Made by a program: the position numbers and the translations under genes
Notes under the pieces: generated by a model
The model's input: only the letters and a program-made list of their open reading frames with translations
What the model was told of the DNA's origin: nothing
Database searches by the model: none
Shown: one piece after another, positions 1-8,772 of the stretch
How the letters are laid out: every line of letters starts with the position of its first letter
How positions within the stretch are numbered: the stretch's first letter is position 1
Assembly (NCBI GenBank): GCA_020426325.1
Contig: JAGQQG010000033.1
Span: 1-58,997, forward strand
Length of the DNA stretch: 58,997 bases
Reading direction: 5' to 3'
DNA from: Planctomycetaceae bacterium
Lineage (GTDB): Bacteria > Planctomycetota > Planctomycetia > Planctomycetales > Planctomycetaceae

Positions 1-1
1 G

Positions 2-1588
2 TCATCAGAGTCTCCTTCGACCATCATCGGTCTGTTGACTCTCATAACATCTGGATCAAAATTCGGGGAGCATGCCAAACAGGCTCACATGTTCGTGGTA
101 CGTCTGAATCAGATCCCTGCGAGCAACTGTTTTGTTGCGATCTCCGGCTCAGCGATTGACGGCACCGTCAAGCAGCACCTCTCTGAACTGAAACGACTGG
201 GCGTACACGTTCTTGATGCTGATAAGTCCCCCTTGTTGCGTTCACTCCAGCAGGTCTGCCGTCTAGCGAAGGACGATTCGAATCTGCTGATTGTCGGGAT
301 CTCGTCTCACGGATTCGATGATGGCACGGTTCCCTACGTCATGCCTCGCGACGGCCTTCGCAACCTTCTGTCCGACACGGCCATTCGCCTTCGGTCGGTT
401 GAAGACCAGATGCGGGATTCGCTCGCAGGCCACCGCCTGTTTCTGGTCGATGCCTGTCAGGAGAAACTTTCCGTCGCCTCCGAAAAGTCGACTACCATCA
501 GACCAACGTCTCGAATGAATGCAACGTTTTCGGAAGCCCTTAAAAGTCCGACTGGTCAGGCCAAGCTGACATCCTGCAATGTGGGTGAGTTCAGTTATGA
601 GTACGCCAATCTCCGAGGCTGTGGGCATGGTGTATTCACAGCCAATCTGCTTGATGCCCTTGATGGTGGCGCCGCTTCGGATGAGGACGGACTGATTCGG
701 ATGCGGGCTGTCGCTGACTATGTGCAATCTGGCGTCAATCAGTGGATTGACGACATGAACCGTCACAGTCGCGGCGACATGCAGCAGTCTCCCTCATGGT
801 TTGGCCCAAGGTCCGCCGAATCGCTGCCCCTTGCCGTAAAGCTTGGAGATATCGAAACACTGATCGCCACGCTCGAACAACAAATCCTCCCAGAGGGCTT
901 CGACTCCGCGTTACGTGATCAGTTGATCCTCAAACTGAAAACCGCCGATCTGAATCAGGCCGAAGGTCGTGAACTGATCGTTTCAACGCGGGACTACCTG
1001 AACGGCAAGCTGAGCTCCCGACTGTTTGTCCCATTCGTCAACAACATCACGAAGACCACGGTCAATGAAACTCGGAGGGTCGATCTGGCAGATCGCTGGT
1101 TGACGGCGACTGACGATGGAAGTGCCAACAATGTGACGGCCAAAGCATATCTCTCTGCCAATCGACTTACTGCAGGAGGAACAGTGCGTGTTGCAGTCGT
1201 GCTCGACATTGATGAGGGATATCACCTCAACGCAAATCCTAATCCAGATTACGACTTTCTGATCCTGACAACCCTCACCCTGGAATCAGAACATCAAACC
1301 ACACTTTCGGCCATTGAGTACCCCAAGGGTCAGGAGTATAAGATCGACGGTTTCGATGATCCCTTTCTGATCTATCGAGACCGTGTTGTCATCATTGGCA
1401 CACTCATAATCCCGACTGAATCAAGTCAGGAGTTTGAGGAGCTGTCACTGAATGTCAAGATTCAATGCAGTGACGACGCGTCCTGTTACCAGCCTGAGGA
1501 CATCAAGCTGACACTCAGGGCGTTCGTCGAACCTGAAGGTGTGCCGGTAACCGCGATCAACCGGGATGTGTTCACTGGTCTGAAGTAG
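2..1588 (+). CDS. Caspase-like (peptidase C14) protein with C-terminal DsbD-N-like domain, 5' truncated
   Basis: The frame is open to the left edge, so the true start probably lies outside the window; the first possible internal start is TTG at 35. Numbering from that TTG, residues ~15-240 look like a caspase/metacaspase fold. The catalytic His is in a SSHG motif (H92) and the catalytic Cys in VDACQ (C141), each after a hydrophobic strand as in peptidase C14. Residues ~363-495 resemble the N-terminal beta-sandwich of thiol:disulfide interchange protein DsbD and keep a CX5C pair (C477, C483) followed by YQPE, close to the redox CX5C-YPPE signature of that domain. Bacterial caspase homologues often carry extra sensor or effector domains; the pairing with a DsbD-N-like domain suggests redox control or partner binding, which is inference. 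The next gene is convergent. The caspase assignment is fairly secure and the C-terminal domain moderately so. Confidence 0.75.
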   Translation, partial: SSESPSTIIGLLTLITSGSKFGEHAKQAHMFVVRLNQIPASNCFVAISGSAIDGTVKQHLSELKRLGVHVLDADKSPLLRSLQQVCRLAKDDSNLLIVGISSHGFDDGTVPYVMPRDGLRNLLSDTAIRLRSVEDQMRDSLAGHRLFLVDACQEKLSVASEKSTTIRPTSRMNATFSEALKSPTGQAKLTSCNVGEFSYEYANLRGCGHGVFTANLLDALDGGAASDEDGLIRMRAVADYVQSGVNQWIDDMNRHSRGDMQQSPSWFGPRSAESLPLAVKLGDIETLIATLEQQILPEGFDSALRDQLILKLKTADLNQAEGRELIVSTRDYLNGKLSSRLFVPFVNNITKTTVNETRRVDLADRWLTATDDGSANNVTAKAYLSANRLTAGGTVRVAVVLDIDEGYHLNANPNPDYDFLILTTLTLESEHQTTLSAIEYPKGQEYKIDGFDDPFLIYRDRVVIIGTLIIPTESSQEFEELSLNVKIQCSDDASCYQPEDIKLTLRAFVEPEGVPVTAINRDVFTGLK

Positions 1589-1674
1589 AGAGCGGAACCG
1601 ATGGCCCCGATGTATTGAGTCGAGGTGTGTGCATTTGTCTGTACCGGTATTCGATGATCGGAAAGTGGTTCCCG

Positions 1675-2511
1675 TCACTCGCCCTTCGCGATCCCTTTGA
1701 CGAATCTCACAAGCAGGGGGTGGGCTGGCTCCGCCATCTGGCCGTGATTGTAGCCCTCCAGTTCGTAGAGCTCAGTGGAAGGATGGCCGACCTCCTGCAT
1801 CATGCGCCACATGTAGGCGTTCTCCTCATAGCGGCCCAGCAGTTCCATGTCACGATCACCCGTGATGAGCAGGAGCGGCGGGGCATCGTTTCGCACGTGA
1901 AACAGAGGGGCCATGTCATCGACGACAGGCTGCTTGCCATCGATGCCTCGCTCCCCCCGGATCGTGAAGTGCGTGATCGTGTGACCGCTGTAGGGGATGA
2001 GTCCCGCGATGTCGTCCGCGTCAATGTCATGAGCAGCGAGCCAGCGTTTGTCGAGGCCCACCATGCTCGTGAGGTATCCGCCCGCTGAGTGACCACTCAC
2101 GAAGATCCGCTCGCGTGAACCGCCGTATTCTTCAATGTGTCGAAACGTCCAGGCCACCGCAGCAGCCGCATCCTCGATGTACGCGGGCGACTTCACCTTC
2201 GGACTCAACCGATAGTTCACTGCGACGACCCCCAGCCCCTGCTCCCGAAGCCCTTCCGGCACCGATCGCTCCCCACGACTCAGACCGCCTCCATGAAACC
2301 ACACCACCGTGGGAAACTCCTTTAATTCAGCTGGATGATACACGTCGAGCCGGCAACGTTCCCGCATGTACTCCGTCAGGTCATCCCCTTCCCGATAAAG
2401 GATGTCGGTGGCAGTCTGATACTGTGACGCAGCCGTTGTTGTCTCCTCGCCGATGCAGAAAGACGTCAGCACGCAGACAGTCACGAGCGTCGACAGAATG
2501 AGGTTACGCAT
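1675..2511 (-). CDS. Secreted alpha/beta hydrolase (esterase/lipase-like)
   Basis: A 278-residue protein starting at ATG 2511, chosen because a typical signal peptide (MRNLILSTLVTVCVLTSFC) follows and a GAAGGGACC ribosome-binding-like stretch precedes it; the frame is open further upstream to 2733 but that extension does not look like protein. Alpha/beta-hydrolase hallmarks: oxyanion-hole HGGG (73-76), nucleophile elbow GHSAG with S142, acid within TGDRD (D219/D221) and a late His in YNHGQ (H256). This is the carboxylesterase/BD-FAE-like group acting on ester bonds outside the cytoplasm; the substrate cannot be read from sequence. It is divergent from another hydrolase of the same fold, from which it is separated by a pyrimidine-rich spacer. 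Confidence 0.88.
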   Translation of the reverse strand: MRNLILSTLVTVCVLTSFCIGEETTTAASQYQTATDILYREGDDLTEYMRERCRLDVYHPAELKEFPTVVWFHGGGLSRGERSVPEGLREQGLGVVAVNYRLSPKVKSPAYIEDAAAAVAWTFRHIEEYGGSRERIFVSGHSAGGYLTSMVGLDKRWLAAHDIDADDIAGLIPYSGHTITHFTIRGERGIDGKQPVVDDMAPLFHVRNDAPPLLLITGDRDMELLGRYEENAYMWRMMQEVGHPSTELYELEGYNHGQMAEPAHPLLVRFVKGIAKGE

Positions 2512-2695
2512 GTTTATGGTCCCTTCATGTGAGCGATTCGATGAAACACTATACGTGGTCTGCCTGCATAGAACACCCAAGTACGCTCGAAGTCTTCGCG
2601 TCATCCAAGATGTCACAACGAATCGAATCTTGAGGAGTGTTTGACTGAACGCAGTCGACACGTTATGACGCGCTGAAGGAGAGGGCTCGCAGAGA

Positions 2696-2725
2696 TTTTT
2701 TTTTCTCTCTCTCTTTCCTCCTGTC
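2696..2725 (+). repeat. Polypyrimidine tract (T9 then CT repeats)
   Basis: Nine T residues run directly into CTCTCTCTCT and TTCCTCCTG between the two divergent hydrolase genes, ending about 20 bases before the plus-strand start candidates. It is a low-complexity tract that could slip during replication or affect transcription start. No function can be assigned. Confidence 0.6.
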
Positions 2726-2747
2726 ACGTTCAATGTGGAGATCGTCG

Positions 2748-3986
2748 ATGCTGCCTCGTGTCATGTCTGCCTTCAGGATCGCGTTCGTGTTGGGAGTTGT
2801 CGGTATTCAATCCCCCGTGTTCGCAGAACCGCCCGAGCCGGTGCTGTTGTGGCCGGATGGTGCTCCCGGAGCAGTGGGGGAGGAGGATGTTGATCAGCCG
2901 TCGGTACGGATCTATGAAGCGGACCAGCCGAATGGGTGTGGGGTCGTCATCTGTCCGGGGGGAGGCTACGGCGGGCTGGCATTCGACCACGAAGGGCATC
3001 AGATCGCCCGGTGGCTCAACACCATCGGGGTGACGGGCATTGTGCTGAAGTATCGGCTCGGCCCGCGATATCATCATCCGGCTCCGCTCAACGACGTGCA
3101 GAGAGCCATCCGTTACGTGCGATCCCGAGAGGATGAGTTGAATGTTGACCCGCACCGCATTGGTGTCATGGGCTTTTCCGCAGGTGGCCACTTGGCATCG
3201 ACTGTCTCGACCCACTTCGACGACGGCGACCAACAGGCCATCGATCCCATCGAACGGGAAAGTTGTCGTCCCGACTTCACCGTGCTGGGGTATCCTGTTG
3301 TCAGCTTCAAAGAAGACTTCACCCACACCGGCTCGCGAAAGAATCTGCTGGGGGACGATCCGGACCCCGCATTGATTGAGTCGCTGTCCAACGAAACGCA
3401 AGTTACCGAACAGACCCCTCCTGCATTTCTCTTCCACACCAGTGAAGACAAAGCGGTTCCCGTTGCGAACAGCCTCGCCTACTACGCGGCCTGCGTCCAA
3501 CAGGGCGTCCCGGCCGAACTGCATGCCTACCAAAACGGTCCTCATGGTGTCGGCTTGGGGATCGCAGACCCGGTTCTGTTCACATGGAAGGAACGCCTCT
3601 CCGACTGGCTGCAGACGAACGGTTTCCTCGCCAGCATGGACGTCGAGCGAGTGGAAGTCAGTGGAATCGTTACGCTGAATGGTGATCCGATCCGCTGGGG
3701 CACGATCACCTTTGTCCCGACCACGGGTCAGCAGATGCCCATCGCCGGTGATCGAATCGGAGGCGGCAAATACAACATCCCACGATCACGAGGCGTCCCC
3801 AAAGGGACTCACAGCGTGATTATCCGCACCCTCGGCAACGTCGTCCCGGAGCCAACGATCGACGACGTGATCACCCTCTCTGGCCAATACGCTCGCGAAA
3901 TCATCGTCGACGTTGTGGCAGACACCGACGGGCTGAACTTCGATGTTGAGACGACCACACTGCCAGACTTGAAGCTCAAACCCTAA
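2748..3986 (+). CDS. Secreted alpha/beta hydrolase with C-terminal carboxypeptidase-regulatory-like domain
   Basis: Starts are possible at ATG 2733, 2748 and 2763. 2748 is preferred because GGAG lies 7 bases upstream; all give a signal peptide ending near PVFAEP. Numbering from 2748, residues ~30-295 form an esterase of the dienelactone-hydrolase/acetyl-xylan-esterase-like type: PGGGY oxyanion loop (70-74), GFSAG elbow (S144), D234 in TSEDK and H266 in GPHG. Residues ~300-412 (VSGIVTLNGDPIRWGTITFVP) resemble the transthyretin-like carboxypeptidase regulatory domain that planctomycetes often place in exported proteins. The natural role could be deacetylation or de-esterification of polysaccharide; this is family knowledge plus inference. 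The gene is divergent to the esterase at 1675-2511. Confidence 0.87.
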   Translation: MLPRVMSAFRIAFVLGVVGIQSPVFAEPPEPVLLWPDGAPGAVGEEDVDQPSVRIYEADQPNGCGVVICPGGGYGGLAFDHEGHQIARWLNTIGVTGIVLKYRLGPRYHHPAPLNDVQRAIRYVRSREDELNVDPHRIGVMGFSAGGHLASTVSTHFDDGDQQAIDPIERESCRPDFTVLGYPVVSFKEDFTHTGSRKNLLGDDPDPALIESLSNETQVTEQTPPAFLFHTSEDKAVPVANSLAYYAACVQQGVPAELHAYQNGPHGVGLGIADPVLFTWKERLSDWLQTNGFLASMDVERVEVSGIVTLNGDPIRWGTITFVPTTGQQMPIAGDRIGGGKYNIPRSRGVPKGTHSVIIRTLGNVVPEPTIDDVITLSGQYAREIIVDVVADTDGLNFDVETTTLPDLKLKP

Positions 3987-4355
3987 AAGTGCTTGTGCAG
4001 CAAAAGTGAATTGGAGAATCTTTCGGCTTACAGTCTGATTTGTGTCAGAGTTGTGATCCGGTTAGTCTGAACGAGAGCTTCGGTGAGGTTGTCAACGTCG
4101 AAGTGGTGTCCGAGACAGCAGTGTCAATAATCAATTTCGAGAATGACCCGCAAGAGTGTTGAACCACAACTCATGGCAAACAAATTCTTTCGCATCGAGG
4201 ACCTGTTTTTCTTCACATACTGACTGCATGGGCGCGCGATCGGACGGCTTTCTTGCCGCAGACCTCTTTGCACGACATCATGTGAAGACTCAGTAGCGGT
4301 TGTTGTTGCAATGGGTTCATATGCGAATATTGAGATGATGTCCCACTCATAGTAG
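3987..4355. other. Gene-free spacer before the transposase remnant
   Basis: About 370 bases with no convincing coding frame, RNA gene or clear inverted repeat. A short minus-strand frame near 4050-4140 is open for some 25 codons but matches nothing recognised. The spacer precedes the decayed IS4-type transposase and may itself be decayed mobile DNA. Confidence 0.4.
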
Positions 4356-5111
4356 AAGGTTGAACAAGGTGGGTGGTGGCTCCTGGGGGATGCCGGGTTT
4401 GTGGGGTACGACTTCGCTCAGGCCGTGCTGAGCAGTGGAGGTGGGCTGCTGGTTTGTGTGTGGGCGAACGTCTCTTTGTGGAAGCAGATGGGCTACGTCC
4501 GGGAATCCATGAAGACCGTCTATGGGTGGCCGGAGAAGGCTGCTGCCGGAAGCGATCCGCCGCTCGTGACTCGTCACTTCATCGCCCAAGGGCCACAGCA
4601 CCCGATCCATTTGATCGTCACCCTGCCGCCGGGCCAGCGGCTGAGTGATCGCCAAGTCGCCGATATCAATCGGGCGCGGTGGGTGATCGAAGTGTATTAT
4701 CGACACTTCAAACAGACCTCCGCCCGTCGGAAACTCCGCAGCCACGCAGCCAACAATACACGCGACGAACTGGAGTGGTCACTGGTCGGACTCTGGTTCC
4801 TGCTGCTGTACGCCAGTGATGAACTCAACCGGCAGGAGATTCTTCTGGATTGCCTCAGTGCCGCGGGCAGTCTGAAAGCATTCCGCCAAATCGCCCGCGA
4901 CTTCTACCACGCCGCCGAAACAACCAATACGCTGCTACAACGCCTTCGCCACGCGCTCATTGATACCTACCCGAGGACAAACAAGGTCAGCCGCGACTAC
5001 CACCAGATAAAACAAATCTGCCCCACCGCCGGTCCACCCAAGATTCACCGAGCCGACAAATCCCAAAGCCAACTCACAAGATCCATCACCCAACTCCAAC
5101 CTAACGGTTAA
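4356..5111 (+). pseudogene. IS4-family transposase, 3' remnant
   Basis: The open frame runs from just after a stop at 4353 and contains only the C-terminal part of a DDE transposase. The second catalytic Asp lies in LLGDAGFVGYDF. The YREK-type block follows as RARWVIEVYYRHFKQT, with the Glu and Lys in place. The N-terminal domain and the first catalytic Asp are missing, and the only possible starts (such as GTG 4401) fall inside the conserved domain, so this cannot encode an active enzyme. No terminal inverted repeats were seen at either end. It abuts a second gene fragment at 5113, consistent with an old insertion followed by deletion. Confidence 0.8.
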
Positions 5112-5112
5112 C

Positions 5113-5436
5113 GGCCTTCGGGGGCACTGGTTTCGAGGTCGTCATTTGCCGCCTCACCCGTTTCTCAAACGTGGGGCTTATCGCTGGTTTCTTCATCCGA
5201 TTTTTTCTCAGCTTTCTGAGATTGATCTGGTTTACCCCCCCCGAATGACGCTCGACCATGCCCTGCTGACCGGTTGGTGGACCGTCTACATCTTTCTGGG
5301 CAGTTATTTCAAGGACGAACGGCTCGCCTTCTATCTGAGTGTGAGCTGCCGGGGGTATCAACGACAGATTCCGGGCTACCCCGAGATGACGTTCGGTCCG
5401 CTCGATCTGTATCACAGAGTCGTGACAGCGCCATGA
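5113..5436 (+). pseudogene. NnrU/isoprenylcysteine-type membrane methyltransferase, C-terminal fragment
   Basis: The frame reads GLRGHWFRGR, then FLKRGAYRWFLHPIF, then MTLDHALLTGWWTVYIFLGSYFKDERL and GYQRQIPGYP. This is the C-terminal half of the integral-membrane methyltransferase group that includes isoprenylcysteine carboxyl methyltransferase-like, NnrU and methanethiol S-methyltransferase proteins: the RHP-like motif (here LHP), the last membrane segment, and the ERD-like plus YRRY-like block. The recognisable part begins immediately after the IS4 remnant and has no start or N-terminal membrane segments. Substitutions in the normally conserved RHP and YxxY positions fit decay. The fragment ends on a non-homologous tail overlapping a minus-strand transposase sliver. 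Confidence 0.7.
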
Positions 5437-5503
5437 AAACCATCTCCAGCAGATCGTGATTGTGCCCCCGATCAACTCGTGGGTCTGTCACATTTGCAAA
5501 ATG
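5423..5503 (-). pseudogene. ISAs1-type transposase, N-terminal sliver
   Basis: Twenty-seven codons on the minus strand read HFANVTDPRVDRGHNHDLL then EMVFMALS. This matches the start of ISAs1-family transposases (the DDE_Tnp_1-associated N-terminal domain, usually 'F..l.DPR.dR...H.LldilfiAl.A'). The homology stops abruptly where the methyltransferase fragment ends, and nothing of the catalytic domain remains. It is too short for full confidence but the motif is characteristic. Confidence 0.6.
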
Positions 5504-5709
5504 CCGTTGTTCAAAATTTCGCCAGCCCCAACATGCTGCTCTCCTCCGTGCTGAAAACCCTGCGCCGACCCCCACGACCGGTTGACTTCCAGAACGAAGA
5601 TGCAATCCTGAGACCAAATCCAAACTCAACGTGCGATTGCCGTGGGCTATTTTGGATGTGAGTGAGATCGAGTCCATTCCCCAACACGAACAACAGCGGT
5701 CATCCATTG
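5504..5709. other. Spacer, no gene seen
   Basis: Between the transposase sliver and the MFS gene. Short open frames exist on both strands but none has a recognisable domain. Any promoter for the MFS operon must lie here; no clear -35/-10 pair was found. Confidence 0.4.
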
Positions 5710-7014
5710 ATGAATTCGGCGACCGACTCAAATCTCCTCTCAGTCAGACAGCAGCGTCGAAACAGCTTCGTGTTTCTGCTGACGAATTCGCTCACATATC
5801 TCGTCGCACCGGTTTTTTATGTCGGGGTGTTACATGCGGCCATCCTCAATTCGATGGCAGCGAGTGATACGGTCGCCAATCTGCCTGAAGCCGTGTACTT
5901 GTGGGTCACACCGGTTCCAGTCCTGATTGCCTGGCTGTGGCCGTCGCCGGGATTGCTGCGTCCGATGCTGGCAGCGTCCATGATCCTGATGGGGGCCGCT
6001 GGGCTGCTGGTGTCGATCTTGTTTTTCGTCGCACCTGAGTCCTGGTTGATTGCGGCAATCGTTGCACACTCGGCGATCATCGGCATCTGCAACGGCGTCC
6101 GACAGATGTGTTCGTGGGAATTGATCGGACGCGGCCTCTCACCGGAGTGGCGCGGATGGACGCTGGGATTGACGTTCGGTTTGGGTCCCATTTTCGCGGT
6201 CGCCGGGTCGTGTGCCTCTCAACTCATCCTGAGCGGCAGCTTTCTCGACCTGATTCAGATAACGCCGTTGTCAGCTCCCTGGAGTTATGTGGTGCTATTT
6301 GGTGCGACCTGTCCGGTGATGTGGCTGGGAGCTGCCACGGTGGGACTCGTGGATGTCCCAGCTGCATCGACAACAGATGAAGGCATGCAGCTTGCGAAGG
6401 TTGTCAGTGGCCTGAAACAGTTTTTCTGCGAGCGGATACTGGTCATCGCTGCGATCGCATTTCTGCTGACCTATGGCGGAACGACGATCATCAACAATCT
6501 CTCGCTCTACACCCGCGATGCGATCGGCGAGTCCCCTGAGCAGTACGTTGGACTGCAACTGGCCTTGCGGTTTGGCTTCAAGTGTCTGGCGGGCTTTACG
6601 CTCGGTTGGCTGGTGACGCGAATCAATGCCAAAGCATCGCTCCAGGTCACGACGGCGACTTGTTTGTTGAGCGTGTGCTGGGCACTCGTCGTGCCTGGCA
6701 AATGGTATCTGGTGAGTTTCGGTCTGTTGGGTGCCGGTGAGTTGTTTTACGTCTATTACATGAACTACATCGTCGAGTCTTCCCCGACGGATCGGATTCA
6801 AGAGAATACGGCTTATACCAATCTCATCACCGTGATGATTGCTGTCATGCCGTTGCTGTTTGGAATGGTCTCCGACTCGTACGGGATACGCGCGAGTTTC
6901 GTTGTGTCAGCGATAATCTTCATCACAGCGTTGCTGATCGTCGGCTTCGGCTTGCCTCGCCGACCTTCCATGTCAGTCGAAGCGGACCTTTCTCATCCTC
7001 AGGTGGACTCATGA
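5710..7014 (+). CDS. MFS transporter
   Basis: A 434-residue membrane protein with about twelve hydrophobic segments and typical MFS loop features. ATG 5710 is preferred over an upstream GTG at 5662 because the extra residues are not protein-like. It belongs to the major facilitator superfamily, probably importing a small organic acid or sugar derivative, judging from its companions: its stop overlaps the start of a DHDPS-family aldolase by four bases (ATGA), and an amidohydrolase follows. The substrate is not deducible from sequence alone. Confidence 0.85.
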   Translation: MNSATDSNLLSVRQQRRNSFVFLLTNSLTYLVAPVFYVGVLHAAILNSMAASDTVANLPEAVYLWVTPVPVLIAWLWPSPGLLRPMLAASMILMGAAGLLVSILFFVAPESWLIAAIVAHSAIIGICNGVRQMCSWELIGRGLSPEWRGWTLGLTFGLGPIFAVAGSCASQLILSGSFLDLIQITPLSAPWSYVVLFGATCPVMWLGAATVGLVDVPAASTTDEGMQLAKVVSGLKQFFCERILVIAAIAFLLTYGGTTIINNLSLYTRDAIGESPEQYVGLQLALRFGFKCLAGFTLGWLVTRINAKASLQVTTATCLLSVCWALVVPGKWYLVSFGLLGAGELFYVYYMNYIVESSPTDRIQENTAYTNLITVMIAVMPLLFGMVSDSYGIRASFVVSAIIFITALLIVGFGLPRRPSMSVEADLSHPQVDS

Positions 7015-7931
7015 CTCAGAAACGCTACCCCAGTTGCCTCATGTCGACCTGCTGTATTCCCTGGAATGAGGACTTCCAATTCGACGAAGAGCGGTTTCGC
7101 AAAGGGGTGCGGACTGCACTGTCGGGGACGCAGCACCTTTACCTTTTCGGCACAGCTGGAGAGGGTTACGCTGTTACCGACAGGCAGTTCGACCTAATTG
7201 TGGGAGCCTTCGTCGAGGAGATGCGTGAGGCCGGAGCCGAGCCGATGATCGGCGTGATCCATCTGTCGCTGGGCACCATCATCGAGCGAATCGAACGCTG
7301 CCGAGAGAACGGGGTCCGACAGTTTCAGATCTCGCTGCCGAGTTGGGGCGCTCTCACGGAACCTGAACTGTTCAGTTATTTTGACGCGGTCTGTGGCAGG
7401 TTCTCTGACTGCGTTTTCATGCATTACAACCTACCGCGTGTCAAACGACTTGTGACTGGGGCAGAGTACGGACGTCTCGCGGAGGCCTATCCGAATCTGG
7501 TCGCAACGAAAAACACGGGGGATTCGCTGTCGCACATTTATAGTCTGCAGACCGACGCTCCGCAGTTGCAACACTTTCTCTCCGAAGCAGGATATGTCTA
7601 CGGATCGTTATTTGGGGAGTGTGGGATTCTGGCGTCCTTCGTCACGAACTGGTCCAAGCTGCGAACACTCCTCGATGCGGGCAAGCAGAGAGACATCATG
7701 ACAATCGTCTCACTTCAGCAGGAGTTCAACATTCTGATCGAAATACTCTTTGAAGCGATCCCGGGCGATCGCATCGACGGCGCGTATGATAAGTTGTTTG
7801 CCAAGATGTATGATCCGACCTTCCCGCTGCGTATGCAGCCGCCCTACACGGGATCAAGCGACGAGGAGTTTGCCTCATTCCTTCAACTTCTCCGCAAGCG
7901 GCTGCCAGAGTGGGTGCCGGCCACGAATTGA
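7011..7931 (+). CDS. Dihydrodipicolinate synthase/N-acetylneuraminate lyase family aldolase
   Basis: A 306-residue (beta/alpha)8 class I aldolase. The Schiff-base Lys sits in VATKNT (K167) and the conserved Tyr in MHYNLPR (Y139). The phosphate/carboxylate-binding loop reads FGTAGEG (46-52), matching the GTTGE motif of DapA-like enzymes with an Ala replacing a Thr. The family cleaves or condenses pyruvate with an aldehyde. Its position in an ATGA-overlapping operon with an MFS importer and an amidohydrolase argues for a catabolic 2-keto-acid aldolase rather than lysine biosynthesis; that is inference. Confidence 0.9.
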   Translation: MTQKRYPSCLMSTCCIPWNEDFQFDEERFRKGVRTALSGTQHLYLFGTAGEGYAVTDRQFDLIVGAFVEEMREAGAEPMIGVIHLSLGTIIERIERCRENGVRQFQISLPSWGALTEPELFSYFDAVCGRFSDCVFMHYNLPRVKRLVTGAEYGRLAEAYPNLVATKNTGDSLSHIYSLQTDAPQLQHFLSEAGYVYGSLFGECGILASFVTNWSKLRTLLDAGKQRDIMTIVSLQQEFNILIEILFEAIPGDRIDGAYDKLFAKMYDPTFPLRMQPPYTGSSDEEFASFLQLLRKRLPEWVPATN

Positions 7932-7953
7932 ACAGTCGATTGAATGAGGTCTC

Positions 7954-8772
7954 ATGGAATTGCACGAACCGATTCCCGCTATTGATGTGCACGGCCACTT
8001 TGGCACGTACGTCCGCAGGGGCGATCTGAGCGACGGTTTCTCGACGGGTGATGCCGCTGAAGTCGTTCGCCGCGCAAGTGAATCGCACATCGTGCTCACG
8101 TTTGTCTCGCCACTGTCTGCATTGCTGCCACGCTTTCAGGCAGATGCAGTCGCTGGCAACATTGAAGCAGCACGGATCGTCGCCGATCTCCCAGCTTTAA
8201 GGCAGTACGTCGTGATCGACCCACGGCGAGAAGAAACTTACACCCAGGCTCGCGAGATGCTCAAACAGCCTTGGTGCGTGGGCATCAAAATCCATCCCGA
8301 AGAGCATGGCTATCCAATCCGAGATCATGCACGTGAGATTTTCGAATTCGCTGCTGAGCATCGGGCGATCGTCCTCACTCACAGCAGCGAACAGAACAGC
8401 CTCGCAGCCGACTTCGTGCCTTGGGCGAACGAATTCCCCGAGGTGCGATTGCTCCTCGCTCACATCGGTTGCGGCTGGGATGGCGACGTCACACATCAGG
8501 TCCGTGCGATTCAGCAGTCTCGCCATCGAAACCTTTATGCAGACACCTCCAGTGCAAAGTCCATCACCCCCGGTTTGATCGAATGGGCTGTACGTGAAGT
8601 TGGCGACGATCGAGTCCTGTTTGGCACGGATACTCCCCTCTACCATGCGGCGATGCAGCGAGCCCGGATCGACCACGCCGAACTCTCAGAACGGGCCAAG
8701 CGAAAAATCCTCTTCGAGAACGCATGTGAACTCTTCGGGATTGACGAGGATTCGATTGATCCTCGGCCGTGA
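7954..8772 (+). CDS. Amidohydrolase-2 family metal-dependent hydrolase
   Basis: A 272-residue TIM-barrel hydrolase starting at ATG 7954 with GAGG a few bases upstream. Metal ligands expected for the amidohydrolase superfamily are visible: HGH (H13, H15) at the end of strand 1, H143 in VLTHSSEQ, H170 in LLLAHIG and D226 in LFGTDTP. Members of PF04909 hydrolyse or decarboxylate small organic compounds. It lies 22 bases after the aldolase gene and probably forms the last step encoded by the three-gene operon. No homologue-specific substrate signature was recognised. Confidence 0.9.
   Translation: MELHEPIPAIDVHGHFGTYVRRGDLSDGFSTGDAAEVVRRASESHIVLTFVSPLSALLPRFQADAVAGNIEAARIVADLPALRQYVVIDPRREETYTQAREMLKQPWCVGIKIHPEEHGYPIRDHAREIFEFAAEHRAIVLTHSSEQNSLAADFVPWANEFPEVRLLLAHIGCGWDGDVTHQVRAIQQSRHRNLYADTSSAKSITPGLIEWAVREVGDDRVLFGTDTPLYHAAMQRARIDHAELSERAKRKILFENACELFGIDEDSIDPRP

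Noticed and set aside
2696-2725. T9/CT tract considered as a phase-variation switch
   Set aside because: It lies outside the coding region and its position relative to any promoter is unknown; a single sequence cannot show length variation.
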